From NCBI RefSeq assembly GCF_018873765.1, contig NC_057925.1:60586970-60650969 (forward strand): DNA of 64,000 bases, written 5' to 3'. This document shows positions 1 through 10,836 of this stretch, piece after piece. A program made the translations under genes and the position numbers. The notes below the pieces were generated by a model. It searched no databases. It had not been told where the DNA came from and saw only the letters and a program-made list of their open reading frames with translations. This DNA comes from Telopea speciosissima (taxonomy: Eukaryota > Streptophyta > Magnoliopsida > Proteales > Proteaceae). The number at the start of each line of letters is the position of its first letter. Position 1 is the first letter of the stretch.

Positions 1-310
1 CCAATTAAATGAGGTTGTCCTGCCGTACACCTTGGGAAACCCTATATAGGACAAAATGTAGGCCAAAGGCTTCCATTGGTCCACAAAGTCTCACGCTGAT
101 GCGGTAAATATCAGAAGCCCACAAGTGAATGGGCCTTAACTCTGTTGGCTTAAACTATGTGGGCTAAAGAGAAAATTGACGTTAACACAGATACAAAAGG
201 TATCAATATCAATAAGGGAGAGTGAGATCTACGTGAACACACTGCTCGCCAAACCAATAGTAAATAACAAAATGGTATATTTAACAAGAGAGAGTGAAGC
301 CCACATGAAT
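1..310. other. intergenic, nothing recognised
   Basis: No coding potential, RNA gene or repeat boundary is visible here. An open frame that begins near 176 runs into the foldback element that follows and has no protein-like features. Confidence 0.5.
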
Positions 311-478
311 CGGGATCCTCTACTGCCGTCTGCCCGTGTGGCCACGTACAGTTTTACACAGGCAGGGCCTGGGCCTCACCCAGGCAAAGTGCTTGGGCAA
401 TGGGTATGGCGGTCATTTTGCCCTGCTTGTGTGAGGCTGCACACCGGTCGCACAGGCAGCAACAGAGAGGATCCAAAT
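311..478. mobile_element. foldback MITE, family F1 copy 1
   Basis: The two halves are imperfect reverse complements: the left end carries GGATCCTCTACTGCC and the right end reads GGCAGCAACAGAGAGGATCC. Two more copies lie at about 59409-59580 and 63814-63984, with the same AATTTGGATCCTCTACTGC-type ends and different interiors. No coding capacity. It is a non-autonomous inverted-repeat element; the superfamily is not clear because no clean target duplication is visible. Confidence 0.7.
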
Positions 479-671
479 TGCATGAATAATGAGGGAGGAA
501 GGGATGTACATGTAACATGTGCTTCCTAGTCAACCGTTACTTCTACTAAAGAGAAGGTTAGCAAAGTGACCAGTTTTTACCCCAAAAAAACAAAACAAAA
601 AAAAAAAAAGAAGTAAAGTGACCAGCTACTATATTCTAAAATTAGGGCCAATGACTTTTTCACCCTCTGCT

Positions 672-690
672 CAATCCATATAAGGAGAAC
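672..690 (+). promoter_or_regulatory. candidate TATA box of the defensin-like gene
   Basis: CCATATAAGG lies about 65 bases upstream of the ATG at 744, a normal plant TATA-to-start spacing with a short leader. Inference from position and sequence only. Confidence 0.45.
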
Positions 691-743
691 TCTGGCATTG
701 TAATCAACTTGTATGAATGGAAGAGCTGTGTTGGGGAAGAAAA

Positions 744-1212
744 ATGGGGTCCAAGGTTGTCTCTACACTCCTCATTTTCTTTGTTGTCATGGCAATCGTA
801 TCGTCTGCTCACTCCTGTAAGTTGTAACTCTCTCCCTCTCTCTTGCGTGTATGTAGGTTTTAATTCATGATATCGGTCACTATTGATATTGATATCTATA
901 TATATTGCTTGAGTAGATCCGTATCGATCTGTCTAATTCTAAATTAGAAGATCTAGATCGATATTGGAATCGATTGATACCGATACACCAATATGATACC
1001 TCTCAATAACTCTCTTTTTTTCTCTCTCTCTCAAATTTAATTTTGTTAATTGTGTAGGGGGAGATGTGAAAGTGACAAGGAAGATTGCTCAGAAGAAAGA
1101 TCAGTATTGTGAACATCAATGCCCTTCGGACAATGAATGTAATGTGTTTTGTGTTCAAGGTGGACACTCGGGGGGCAAATGTACTAAAAGGAAAGGTTGT
1201 TGTTGCTACTGA
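744..1212 (+). CDS. defensin-like cysteine-rich secreted peptide (2 exons)
   Basis: Exon 1 is 744-816 and exon 2 is 1058-1212, joined by a GT-AG intron in phase 1, which gives 75 residues. Residues 1-24 form a hydrophobic signal peptide (STLLIFFVVMAIVSSAHS), so the product should be secreted. The mature part has eight cysteines at 42, 46, 52, 56, 66, 72, 73 and 74, in the pattern C-x3-C-x5-C-x3-C-x9-C-x5-C-C-C, with a GGKC gamma-core-like stretch. An intron right after the signal peptide and eight cysteines are typical of the plant DEFL family, whose members are antimicrobial or signalling peptides. The triple cysteine at the C-terminus departs from the usual C-x-C-x3-C ending. Which activity it has cannot be told from sequence. 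The gene stands alone, with a TATA-like box upstream. Confidence 0.82.
850..1000. repeat. ATCGATATCGGTATC-type repeat inside the defensin intron
   Basis: The intron holds several related motifs around GATATCGGT, GATCGATATTGG and GATACCGATAC. Related motifs recur near 12180-12240 and 29265-29300. It is probably a degraded dispersed repeat; borders are not defined. Confidence 0.35.
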
Positions 1213-1551
1213 ATCAGTCAATTTATAGGAATAAGACGTGGGGAAGTTCTTCTCCTTTGTTTTTTTTTTTATCCAACCTAATCGTCATTATCTTCATTGT
1301 TATTTGCATCACCATATTACCTCGGATATGGAATAATTTGGTCAAAGAATTCTCTCCACTGATAAGGAAGGTGGTTTCTCTTTAGAGATTTTTTTTCTTA
1401 TGATTTGCTTAGCATTTAGATGGTTAAGGAAAAGATTCAAATAATAGTATCATATAATGATTTTAGCTTTTGAAACTTGACAAATGACTAATTCGTGTGG
1501 TTTATCTAAAGGAAAGCTAACTGTTGCTATGCATGGGAGTGTATCTGCACT
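1213..1551. other. 3' flank of the defensin-like gene
   Basis: AT-rich sequence, probably the 3' UTR and then spacer. No clear polyadenylation signal or gene is seen. Confidence 0.4.
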
Positions 1552-1646
1552 CAGACACAGTCCAACATGAAAAGACCCGTGTTGCCCCTGGTACTTTTCG
1601 TCTTTTCAGGGGGCAATGTCAATCTTTTCTCATTGGACTATGTCTG
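1552..1646. mobile_element. small foldback element
   Basis: CAGACACAGTCCAACATG at the left pairs with CATTGGACTATGTCTG at the right, and the pairing continues inward through the GTTGCCCC and GGGGCAAT arms. About 95 bases, no coding capacity. It looks like a MITE; target duplication unclear. Confidence 0.5.
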
Positions 1647-1649
1647 GGC

Positions 1650-2009
1650 GCAAGTACATGCCCCAGTACAACACCGGTTGGTTAACGTAATTTCTCTCTT
1701 TTTTTTTAACTTTTTTACAATCACCAGTCACTCAGTCAATAATCAGCGGTTACCAACATGGCCGTTCCCGTAGCGAGCCTTAAAAGTTAAAACCTTGCAT
1801 AAATTAGGGATAAGGTGGGACTAGCAGAACAAACATTAAAATCTTGTTTGCAACACCCGATGGTTGGGATGTTGGCCGTAAAATAGGCCCCAAGGACCAA
1901 CATGCTACATGAGTGGACCCACTATAAAATGTGCATCTCATCTAACAAGTTTTTACACATGCTTATCATCAGTAAAATCTCTCCTTATCAAAAAAACAGT
2001 TACTTAAAG
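1650..2009. other. intergenic, nothing recognised
   Basis: No gene or defined repeat seen. Confidence 0.4.
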
Positions 2010-2433
2010 TAGGGTTGTCAACTGGTAAGGCCAGTTGGATTCAATTGGGCCTAATCAATCCCCACCAATTTAAGGACTTGCACTGTTACAAACCGTTTAG
2101 GTACTTGGGCCTCAAAGGCCAAAGCATGGACATGTTTCTATTTGATCAGTTGGTTATCGGTCCATAATTGGGCAGTGGGTAATAAAACTAATCAAGCTTT
2201 AAATGGGCTAAAAACGAGTCTTATGTAGGCATAAACAGCCTATAATCAGGCTAAATGCGCTTAAATGGGCTTATATAAAGGAAGTTAACTGCGTTAGCCG
2301 ATCTCAATTGGGCACCCGCCGGGCTAGGCCTAGCATCGGACCGTTTCCTAAATGGTTGGTCCAGTCTCGGGCTTTTACCGCTCAAGCCCTATTGGGGCTA
2401 ACCTACTGACTTGGGCCAACATTTGACAGTCTA
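2010..2433. mobile_element. non-autonomous hAT-type element (old)
   Basis: It begins TAGGGTTGTCAA and ends TTTGACAGTCTA, so the termini are inverted relatives. The flanking 8 bases, ACTTAAAG and ACCCAAAG, agree at six of eight positions, as expected for a degraded 8-bp hAT target duplication. Length 424. The interior is rich in GGGCTT/AAGCCC motifs and has no ORF. A related fragment lies near 3760-3870. Confidence 0.6.
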
Positions 2434-2825
2434 ACCCAAAGGACCATAAATTCCATACTCCTCATAGACGACCTCGTCGATGAGGGTCAATCACTGATGG
2501 GACTCCAGTTCTAGTCTAGACCCAATCCACTAGATCTCCAGTGATGTAAAAAGTAAGGCATTGATTGGTAACACTCTGAAAAAATTTGATTTCAGTGTTT
2601 TTTGATTCACGGGAGTAGTTTGGGAGTGAAATTCTACTTGGTGCATCCAGTCTAATTCCATGCTCCCACGAATTAAACTGGCTCCAAATATGCTCTGGGA
2701 ACATGTTTACAGAACATTTGTAAAATGTTTCGTGATTCGGAATCATAAAAGGAGGACAAATAATCCATAAAAGCCCGACATTTTGCTGAACACAACCTAA
2801 CTCTGAAGATGCAAAGTGTAGAGGA

Positions 2826-3500
2826 TCGACGAACTTGAGGAGCCACATACCATCGTCTTCCCCAACACAACCCTAACTTAGACCGATGAACGTGATCACT
2901 ACTATGGCCTCTTCTTCTTCTTCTTGTTCTTTTTCGTCTGCTACTCCTCCTCCTTTTGTATACCATGCCAATGTTTTAATGAAAACCATATATTAGGTAT
3001 TTTTTTTTAAATTAATATCATCTTGTAATTTATTTATAATGTTACTTTTGGAGGGAATTAGAACCCTTTTCAAATCAATTCCACCAGAGCATCGATTCAT
3101 TTGGTAGGTATCTCAAAACCTAAAATTTCAATTATTTCCCCTTTTAATTCGATATGTAATTGAAATGTATGATAGAACTTGAGGAGCCTTCTATCGTTGT
3201 CTTACCCAACACAGTGAGTATTGCTACCGCCTCTTCTTCTTCTTTTCCTCTGGTCCTCGTTCTTCTGTAAATCTTGCCATTGTTCGAATTAAAACCCTGG
3301 AACGATGGAAAATTAGGCTTTTTTTTGGAACTTGATGTCAACTTGTAATTTGGGGTGAATGTTATTTTGTAGGGAATTTTTTCTTCGGATTTCGAAACCA
3401 CCATTCCACCAGAGCATCGATTCATTTGGTAAAGATCTCTCAATTTGAAAATTTTAATTTCCCCCTTATCATTTCGGTATGTAATGGGAATGTATGATAG
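2826..3500. repeat. two-copy tandem repeat, period about 343
   Basis: The block from about 2829 (GAACTTGAGGAGCC...) recurs from about 3173 with the same order of landmarks: a CTTCTTCTTCTT tract, CTTGCCATTGTT-like text, TTCCACCAGAGCATCGATTC and a TTTCGGTATGTAAT-like end. The reverse strand is open for 110-140 codons in places, but the reading is low-complexity and not protein-like. Possibly decayed gene or transposon sequence. Confidence 0.6.
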
Positions 3501-3547
3501 AATCCCAAATACTTGATTATGTCCTTGATTTGAACTGGCAAATCTTA

Positions 3548-3672
3548 AGTTGTGTTTGGTATGCATTCTTGGAATATATTATAGGTCGATTTTGCATTCT
3601 TGAACGATAAAAACAACTATTTTTATCATCCAAAAATGCAAAATCTACTTAGGATGCATACCAAACACTGCC
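3548..3672. mobile_element. Tourist-like foldback MITE (PIF/Harbinger)
   Basis: The termini are AGTTGTGTTTGGTATGC and GCATACCAAACACTGCC, flanked by TTA on both sides. The whole 125-base element folds on itself. Relatives are at 29665-30142 and, in part, 44455-44620. Confidence 0.72.
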
Positions 3673-3675
3673 TTA

Positions 3676-4286
3676 ATCTTCTTTTCATAGAACTAAGGTT
3701 GCTGTTGGAATTTATGTTAGAATATAGCTTGTAATTGGAATGTATGATTGTTTACTAACCGGTCAGTTTGTATCGGGCTTTTACCTGTCAAGCCCGTTTC
3801 GAGCCTAACCTGTGTGGGTCGATCACTGATGGGCCTCTAAATCCAGTCCAGGCCCAACCCACTAGATCTCCAGTAAATTTATTTTTGTTGGTAAACGATG
3901 TCCAGTGATTCGGTGACGTAAAACGTAAGAGTAATAAAAGCTTCGCATCATACGCCGACTCGTGCCAACTCAAACGACAGCAAATCCAATTTAAACCCTA
4001 AATTCCAAATCATTTTTCATTGGCTTTATTTATTTATTTATTTATTGCAACTAATAATATATGTACCCCTCAATCAAGTCGGTCTTCTCTTTTCGAGACT
4101 CTTCCATTCGTTGCGTCTCCTGCAAACCCTAGGGTTTTGCCTTTCCCTTCCTTCTATTTCTAAGGTTCTTACTTTGTAGGGTTTAGCGTTTTTCCCTACT
4201 TCCTGTAGTGGCTTCAGTTCTATCGTACTCTCTTTTATTCGTTTCTTTGTTCGATTTCTTTCTATTTCGATCTGTGCTGGTAGAAG
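3676..4286 (+). promoter_or_regulatory. upstream and 5' leader region of the CCCH/KH gene
   Basis: The first part (about 3760-3870) resembles the AAGCCC-rich interior of the 2010-2433 hAT element. A TTTATTTATTTATTTATTTA run sits at about 4027-4046. From about 4075 the sequence becomes pyrimidine-rich with AACCCTAGGGTTTTGCC (telo-box-like AAACCCTA motif), typical of plant 5' leaders of housekeeping genes. No unambiguous TATA box is seen. Confidence 0.45.
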
Positions 4287-7200
4287 ATGGATCATTTTGG
4301 ACCTGCTCGTAAGAGGGGGAGACCGGGCGCTGCTCTCAATGGCAATGGAGGACCTAAAAGATTCAAGCAAGGTTCGTGCTTCTTCCATCTTTGTATTGTT
4401 TGTTTTTGCTTGTAAGGTTAGGGTTTTCAGTTTTTTTTTTTTTTGGTTCACTTTTTTTTATTCCCTTTCTGGTTGCTGCTTTAAGTCCTTTGGTGTTGCC
4501 AGGATTTGCTTTTCAAGTGACTGAAGTTTAGTATTTAGGTCTCTTCACTTCTGAAGAATGCTTTATTTGTCATGTTGGGAGTATTTGTGGTGTTCGTAGA
4601 TCCATTGGTTGTTTAGTTCTTTTGTGTTGAGTTTTAGATTTCCTTTTGAGTGAGGTGTAGGAGCATTCAAGTTTTTCGAGTGATAGAGGTTCTTTGTGAC
4701 TTGAATCTGTGTGTACGGGTTATTGACTGCTTAGATTCTGTTTGGCCATAGCTTGCGGTCTTTGATTTCTGTTTATCCTCGTCGGTATATATATATATAT
4801 CTATATTTTTGTTTGGTTAAGACTAATGTGTTTCTGTTGCAGCTCCAAGATTCTATCGGTTTCCTATGTATGCATATTAAATATAGGAACACTGTTCTCC
4901 TTTTCTAAGACTTTAACATGGTAAACGGGGAAGCAAGTATTTATTGTTGTCGTTTGCCCATGTCCACTTGTTTGCCCTTGTCCAATTGTTTGATGCCGTA
5001 CCTTAAACCCAAAACCTTTGAAGGGCTTAATCACCGTTTATTTCATAAACAATGAATGAATGGAACTATATCATTTGAAAAGACTCAAACCTTCAGGCCT
5101 AAAGTTTGGAGATAATTCTATCAGATTGTGAATCCAACATGGAAAAAAAAGTTCTTGAACCTTCAAAGTACACTTGCTTTTCTATATTGTATACCACGAT
5201 TTTGGGGCCTTATGTGGTGGGTCAAAGCTATTATTTGTATCATATTTACGCCGCTTAATGGAAATTTTGTGGACTTGTAACTTGGGTTAAAACGGGATGG
5301 CCTTTGCCTTCTAAATCGGTGGTTATTTTTTCCCTTCTGTTGAATATTAATATTTGTTAAATTGTAGAAAAGGTCAAATTTGCCGATAATGTTAAATAAA
5401 GTTTCGTATTGAATATTCTTGAAGTTGCCAGATTAAAAACTCACTGAAATTTTAACTGAAGAATAGTAATTAATGTTCTGGAACAGAAATGGAGTCTTTT
5501 CCAACTGGTATAGGAAGCAAATCGAAGCCATGCACCAAGTTTTTCAGGTTCTAATCTTAACTTATCTAAAATAAATATTGTAAACTCAATGTTATCTCCT
5601 TTTAATGCTTACTATATAATTCTGGTAATAATTTCATTTTACCTTTCTCATAAGCAATAACAGTCATCCAAGTCTAATGAATTGGACATCTAAGTTGCTA
5701 CACAGGTTAACATTCATGTGCTCTAATCCGGCTAAAGAAGATGATTGAACTCAGATAACATGTTGATCAACAATAGCAGTGTGGTATATAATCACGTGTG
5801 AGGCTGTCTGTAGATCAAGATCATTTCAATTGGGATGGAAGGATATCTCTATATAATGGTTATATTTTGTAGCGTATGGTTTAAATAATTGGTACATGAA
5901 TTTAGTTATTTGCGTTTCAGATTTAGTGGTTTGAGACAGTTTTCTCAATTCATTTGATCCACTGCTTAAACAGACTTAGTTGATTTAGGTAGGAACGTTG
6001 ATTAGTTCCGTTCTTCAGGTAATAGACACCAAGATCAGAAAAAAACTTCAATACATATATATTTTTTTATCACATTGACTATTTGTATTTTATTTAATAT
6101 GACGAAGTGTGAGACTGGTTAAAGGTAATGCCTCAATTTCTTTATGAATCTTTATTCTCTAGTATCTGCACATTTCATACCGTTAATGATTTTAGCAAAT
6201 GCAGAAGGTTTTTTACACTACTTTTGTTCCCTGTATTTTCAGCTTTCAAACTAGTGGAGGGTTGATACTTATCTTATAAAAAGAAAACCCAGTGACGAGT
6301 ATTGGACACATAATTAGCACAACTATAATGTAGGGACCATGTAGATTGGACTTCTGTTAGGTTATGAATCTAAGCTGTTATCATATTAATTACTGTATAT
6401 TTTTCCTTGCCCTGAGCATTGCCACCTTTGCTACTTCATGTAATTTTTTTGAGTTTAATTTTGATTGGACTCGGGGTGATGTAGATGTCTCATCTATAGA
6501 ATTTGAGCTCCAAGATGCTATGTGTCAGATGGAAGTGCATATTATAGCATATTGATGATATATCATGTAGATTAAGAATGGTGATGATTCTGTTAAGAGG
6601 CAAAGAAATTTGTGGTTGGTTGGTTTATTTTTATTTTTTCTTTGTTATCCAGAAGATTCTGTGCACTTGTTAATATGCAACAGCCTTTGATTGTTGCTGG
6701 ATTGCACATTACATTTGGTACCATGCCAATTGTATTTTCTGTAATGTTTATATTATACATATTGCTGATCCTTGCTATTTTCTGTGGACAACAACAAAGT
6801 TTTCTTTAACATAAGATTGTGTTCCAGATTAAAATGTATGAGCATAAGCTTCCAATGGTGGCAGTGGATGTATAACAAATATCTGAGACTCTTACAAGAT
6901 TTTAAAATGTAGTGAGATTTGTTGTAAATATTTGCATTGAATGATTTAGTTTACCGTTGACACCCAAGACTGTGTGAGGGTGTTGTGTAGTATATCTATT
7001 GCTTATTTAATTAGCTGCTTATGTACCAGTGATGTGGGTAGGAAATATTGAAGCCTCCTTCCAGTTACATGGAAAAAGTAGGAGCTGGTAAAAAATAAGT
7101 TTTATCTTTACATTTTGGAACTTTTAAGATTGCTGGTCATTCTTGCTAATATGGAAGTCTAGAATGGCTTGGTGTTGATGTGAATTCTGTTGATTATAAA

Positions 7201-10200
7201 ACTTTTACGATAGGCATATTAATTATAAACTAGAAAGTATAATTTTATTCGCTGTAAAGGGAAGTATAATTTATGCCTTGGGAAGGGATTCCATCAACGT
7301 GATTAGGGTATAATTTATTCCGTGGGAAGGGATTACATTAATGTGACTAGGGTAAGCATTGACATAAAATGTGGGTGCAGGTAGAAGTAATTTTTTCAGA
7401 AGCTATGATCTTTGTCAAAAATTTGCCTTGTCCAATTGGGTTTGGGGGTGGGTAGTGTGTCTTCATTTGAAAGCATCTCGAGGACATGTACGTTTTAAGC
7501 AATGCCTCTCACGTTTATCTAGATGCTTTTACCCCTATATTAAGTCGTTCTTTGCAAGCCACTGCTTTATATGGGCTGGATTTTTTGCAATTTATGATTT
7601 GAAAGTTATGAAATAAACTCCATTATTCATTAATCTCATTGGGTAAAATGATACGTTTTTTTTTTATGACTTGATTTACTAGTATATGTGCCTCTATGTG
7701 AGTATGCCTGCTATTTACTTGATCTATCCTTACTGTTGAGAATTTGTCAAATTAGACGTTCATAAGTATAGGAAGAAAAGGCACTGGCCGCAATTCCCCG
7801 ACTGTTGGATAGAGAGGATGTGATCTGGATTAGCCACGTTTCGGATTTCAGGGCCTGATTCTATCAATGCTTGCCCCTCTATTGGCATGCATCCCCATGT
7901 ATGTATATGCACACCTACAGTAATCCAACCACTACTATGCACTCTCCCATAGCCCTGGGCTTCAAAACTCTATTTGGCTGACACTTGACATGTAAGCAAG
8001 GGTCCTATGAGTCTACCTGTACACGTTTTTTTTTTTTTGGGGGGGGGGAATTGATACTGAAGTTTATGACTGCTAGCATTGCTTTGAGAATCAAGATGAT
8101 GGAAGGGGGAAAGTAGAAAAAGGAAACGAAACCAAATGCAAGTAACAATGTTTGATAATGCTGTGTCTTGTGTTTTGAAGACCAATCCTCTGTTTTATGC
8201 AAGTAATAAGGTGCGTTGCTGCTTTAATATGCCTGTGCAGACCGTTGTGTTGCTTGCTAATGTTCATCAAATGAGTGATCTTCTGTTTTGAAGACCAATT
8301 ATCTGTTTTATCTCAGCTCTTCTGCCTTCTTAAGACTCTTGCATTGCTTGCTAGTGTTCATCAGATGAGTGATCTTCTCATTTTGAAGACCAATTATATC
8401 TCAGTTCTTCTGCTCTCTACGAGTGTAGTGGTAATGTTCATGATGGGTTTGAAAAATAATTTCATGTGTGCGGTATCCAGATTAGTTGTTAAATTTGTGA
8501 TTTCCTTTTGAAGGGGCTCACAAATGGTATAACCTGAGATTCATAGCTCTTCCATGTTCATTAGGTAGTGTAGAGCTGATGGAATTTCTTATTACATTTA
8601 GCTGAAATCCATTTGTGTTGGCCCTCTGAAGTAGTTTTGAGTAAATGATGCAACAAGATGCTTTGTCTAAATATTAGTTTTGTGACTGAATGATAGTTGC
8701 TAAAACAAATCTGGTGTTATAACATAGTTCAAAAACTCCCCGAATTTTCAAAAATTCCGGTGATTTTGACCAGGCCAAGACAAAATAACAGGCGAATCAA
8801 GAAATCAGCACTATTTTGGAGAAATTTCGGTAAATTTTGGTCATTTGGTCATGTCTACATCATTGATAAAAATGTACAGTTTTGTCGAGAGACTGTCAGT
8901 TCAGTAAATTTTGGTCGTGTCTACATTGTAGGCAAAATATGCACTGTTTTGGCCAAAGTTTGCCAATTTCGGTGCATTTTGGTAATTTTAGTCATCGAAA
9001 TGGCCGACTGAAACGAGTTTTTGAACAATGAATTATAATTTATAAACATGATGCTTTTGCTGGACATGGCATTCGTTAACCATTTCCTATGTATTGAATA
9101 AAACACGACAATATATTACTTGGCAATATGTTAAATTTTAAGGAAGTTGCATTGATTGTCGTGTGATGTATTAAATTGTTGGAGAAGGTTTAGAAGAAGC
9201 TTGTGGAGCAACTCTTGTTTTGTTAATAGGTTGTTTAGTTCTATGTTTCTTGGACTTTAGTTTCAGGCATTATGCTTAGGTTTCTTGTGGTGATGTTTCC
9301 CAGTTTTTTTCTCCTTTTTGATGTACGTTTTTGTGCATTTGTATTTATGCTGTAATTTCTGTGATTCAGAGATTCTGATTGGTGTTTTGAGGTAAGAAAA
9401 TAAAGGAATCTAATGTTTCAACTCCCTTTATGGATTGGACCATTACTCTCTTAAGGAGTTCATGGATGTTGATAGATTGGCTTTTGGGAGAGTTCTGAAC
9501 TCCAACCTTTGGGGATGTATTTTTTAGTTTTTGTGAATCTTTAATATTGGAGAGGGTGAAGGACCATAGTAGAGACTATGATGTCCATACATAATTAAGT
9601 ATATGAAAGATAATTGTTTGTCCTCGGATGGGTGGGATTCAGCATTGAATTTGCCCACTATTATCGGTTCTCACATGAATGTTGGTCCAATGCAACCAGT
9701 TCTGTATTCAACGGAGCAACACACTCGTAAAACCAACTATTTAATGAGACAATGTTCATGTATAGCACACTCATTATTTGTGCTTTTGTTTGTTTAAGTT
9801 GATAAGTTGATTTCAATTTGTTTGAGCGGTTTTGACAAACTTTTTTCCGCTTCTGTTATTAATAATGTGGTATTTGCTTTGGTATTTTGTCTATTTTTTT
9901 AAGCTTAGAAATGCGGGAGTCTCCTTTTTTGTGCGGCTGCTTCATGTAGGGTTAAAAGATATTTGGTTTTATTTTCGTACCTATGCACATTATTTTGCAA
10001 AGATTGACTAGACACCTATTGTATTTGATTCTCTCCCAATGGGCTCTGAAATTATTGGATCATGGTTTGGATGCAGTACTGCTGGATGCCCCTTTGGTGA
10101 AGGCTGTCACTTCTTGCACTATGTTCCAGGTGGCATTAATGCTGTCGCGCAGATGACCAATTTGGGTGGCAACCAAACTTTACCTCCCCCCTCAAGAAAC

Positions 10201-10836
10201 CCAGTGGGCCCACCATCCATCCCTGATGGTAATTCACCAGTTGTGAAGACTCGTATGTGCAACAAGTTTAACTCTGCAGAAGGTTGTAAGTTTGGGGACA
10301 AGTGCCATTTTGCCCATGGTGAGAGGGAGCTGGGAAAGCCATATGCACCTTCACATGATGACCCTCGAATGATGGGGCCGATGGCAGGCAGGTTGGGAGG
10401 GCGAGTGGAGCCGCCTCCACCTGGTCTTTCTGCTGCAGCAAGCTTTGGTGCATCCGCTACTGCCAAGATCAGCGTGGATGCTTCCCTTGCTGGAGCAATC
10501 ATTGGAAAAGCTGGTGTCAACTCAAAGCAGATTTGTCGGTTCACTGGTGCCAAGCTTGCTATTAGAGAGCATGAGTCGGATCCTAATTTGAGAAACATTG
10601 AGCTGGAGGGAACCTTTGATCAGATCAAGCAAGCCAGTGCTATGGTAAGGGAGTTGATTGTAAACATTGGTTCAACAGCTGGTGCCATGAAGATCTCTGG
10701 AGGTACCGCACCTCCTCCAGCAGCAAGCAATTTCAAGACAAAGCTGTGTGAAAACTTTGCTAAGGGATCATGCACTTTTGGTGATCGTTGCCACTTTGCT
10801 CATGGAGCCAACGATCTTCGTAAGCCAGCAGTGTGA
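4287..10836 (+). CDS. CCCH zinc-finger and KH-domain RNA-binding protein (3 exons)
   Basis: Exons 4287-4371, 5487-5547 and 10077-10836 join in frame to 301 residues. The N-terminus MDHFGPARKRGRP is a basic, nuclear-localisation-like stretch. Three CCCH fingers are present: C44-x8-C53-x5-C59-x3-H63, C110-x8-C119-x5-C125-x3-H129 and C273-x7-C281-x5-C287-x3-H291. A KH domain between the second and third fingers has the GKAG loop at 192-195. The layout matches the Arabidopsis proteins I recall as At3g12130 and At5g06770, which are taken to bind RNA; its targets are unknown. The first finger is split by intron 2, since exon 2 ends inside the serine codon before TAGC. Intron 2 is 4.5 kb and holds a MITE and two tandem repeats. 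Frame, splice sites and all zinc ligands look intact, so the gene is probably functional. Confidence 0.9.
7264..7351. repeat. 44-bp tandem duplication in intron 2
   Basis: GTATAATTTATGCCTTGGGA and its neighbours are repeated 44 bases downstream, starting at 7308, with few changes. Confidence 0.6.
8173..8430. repeat. about 100-bp tandem repeat in intron 2, near three units
   Basis: TTTTGAAGACCAAT starts at 8173, 8286 and 8381. The intervening text (GCTTGCTAATGTTCATCA, GAGTGATCTTCT) is shared between the units. Confidence 0.6.
8727..9026. mobile_element. 300-bp MITE in intron 2
   Basis: It starts GTTCAAAAACTC and ends GAGTTTTTGAAC, an exact 12-base terminal inverted repeat. Inside, a unit around AAATTTTGGTC...GTCTACAT occurs twice. 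Non-coding. The superfamily is not certain because no clear target duplication is seen. Confidence 0.65.

Noticed and set aside
10119-10598. 159-codon frame antisense to the CCCH/KH gene
   Set aside because: Shadow of a real exon with zinc fingers and a KH domain on the other strand.
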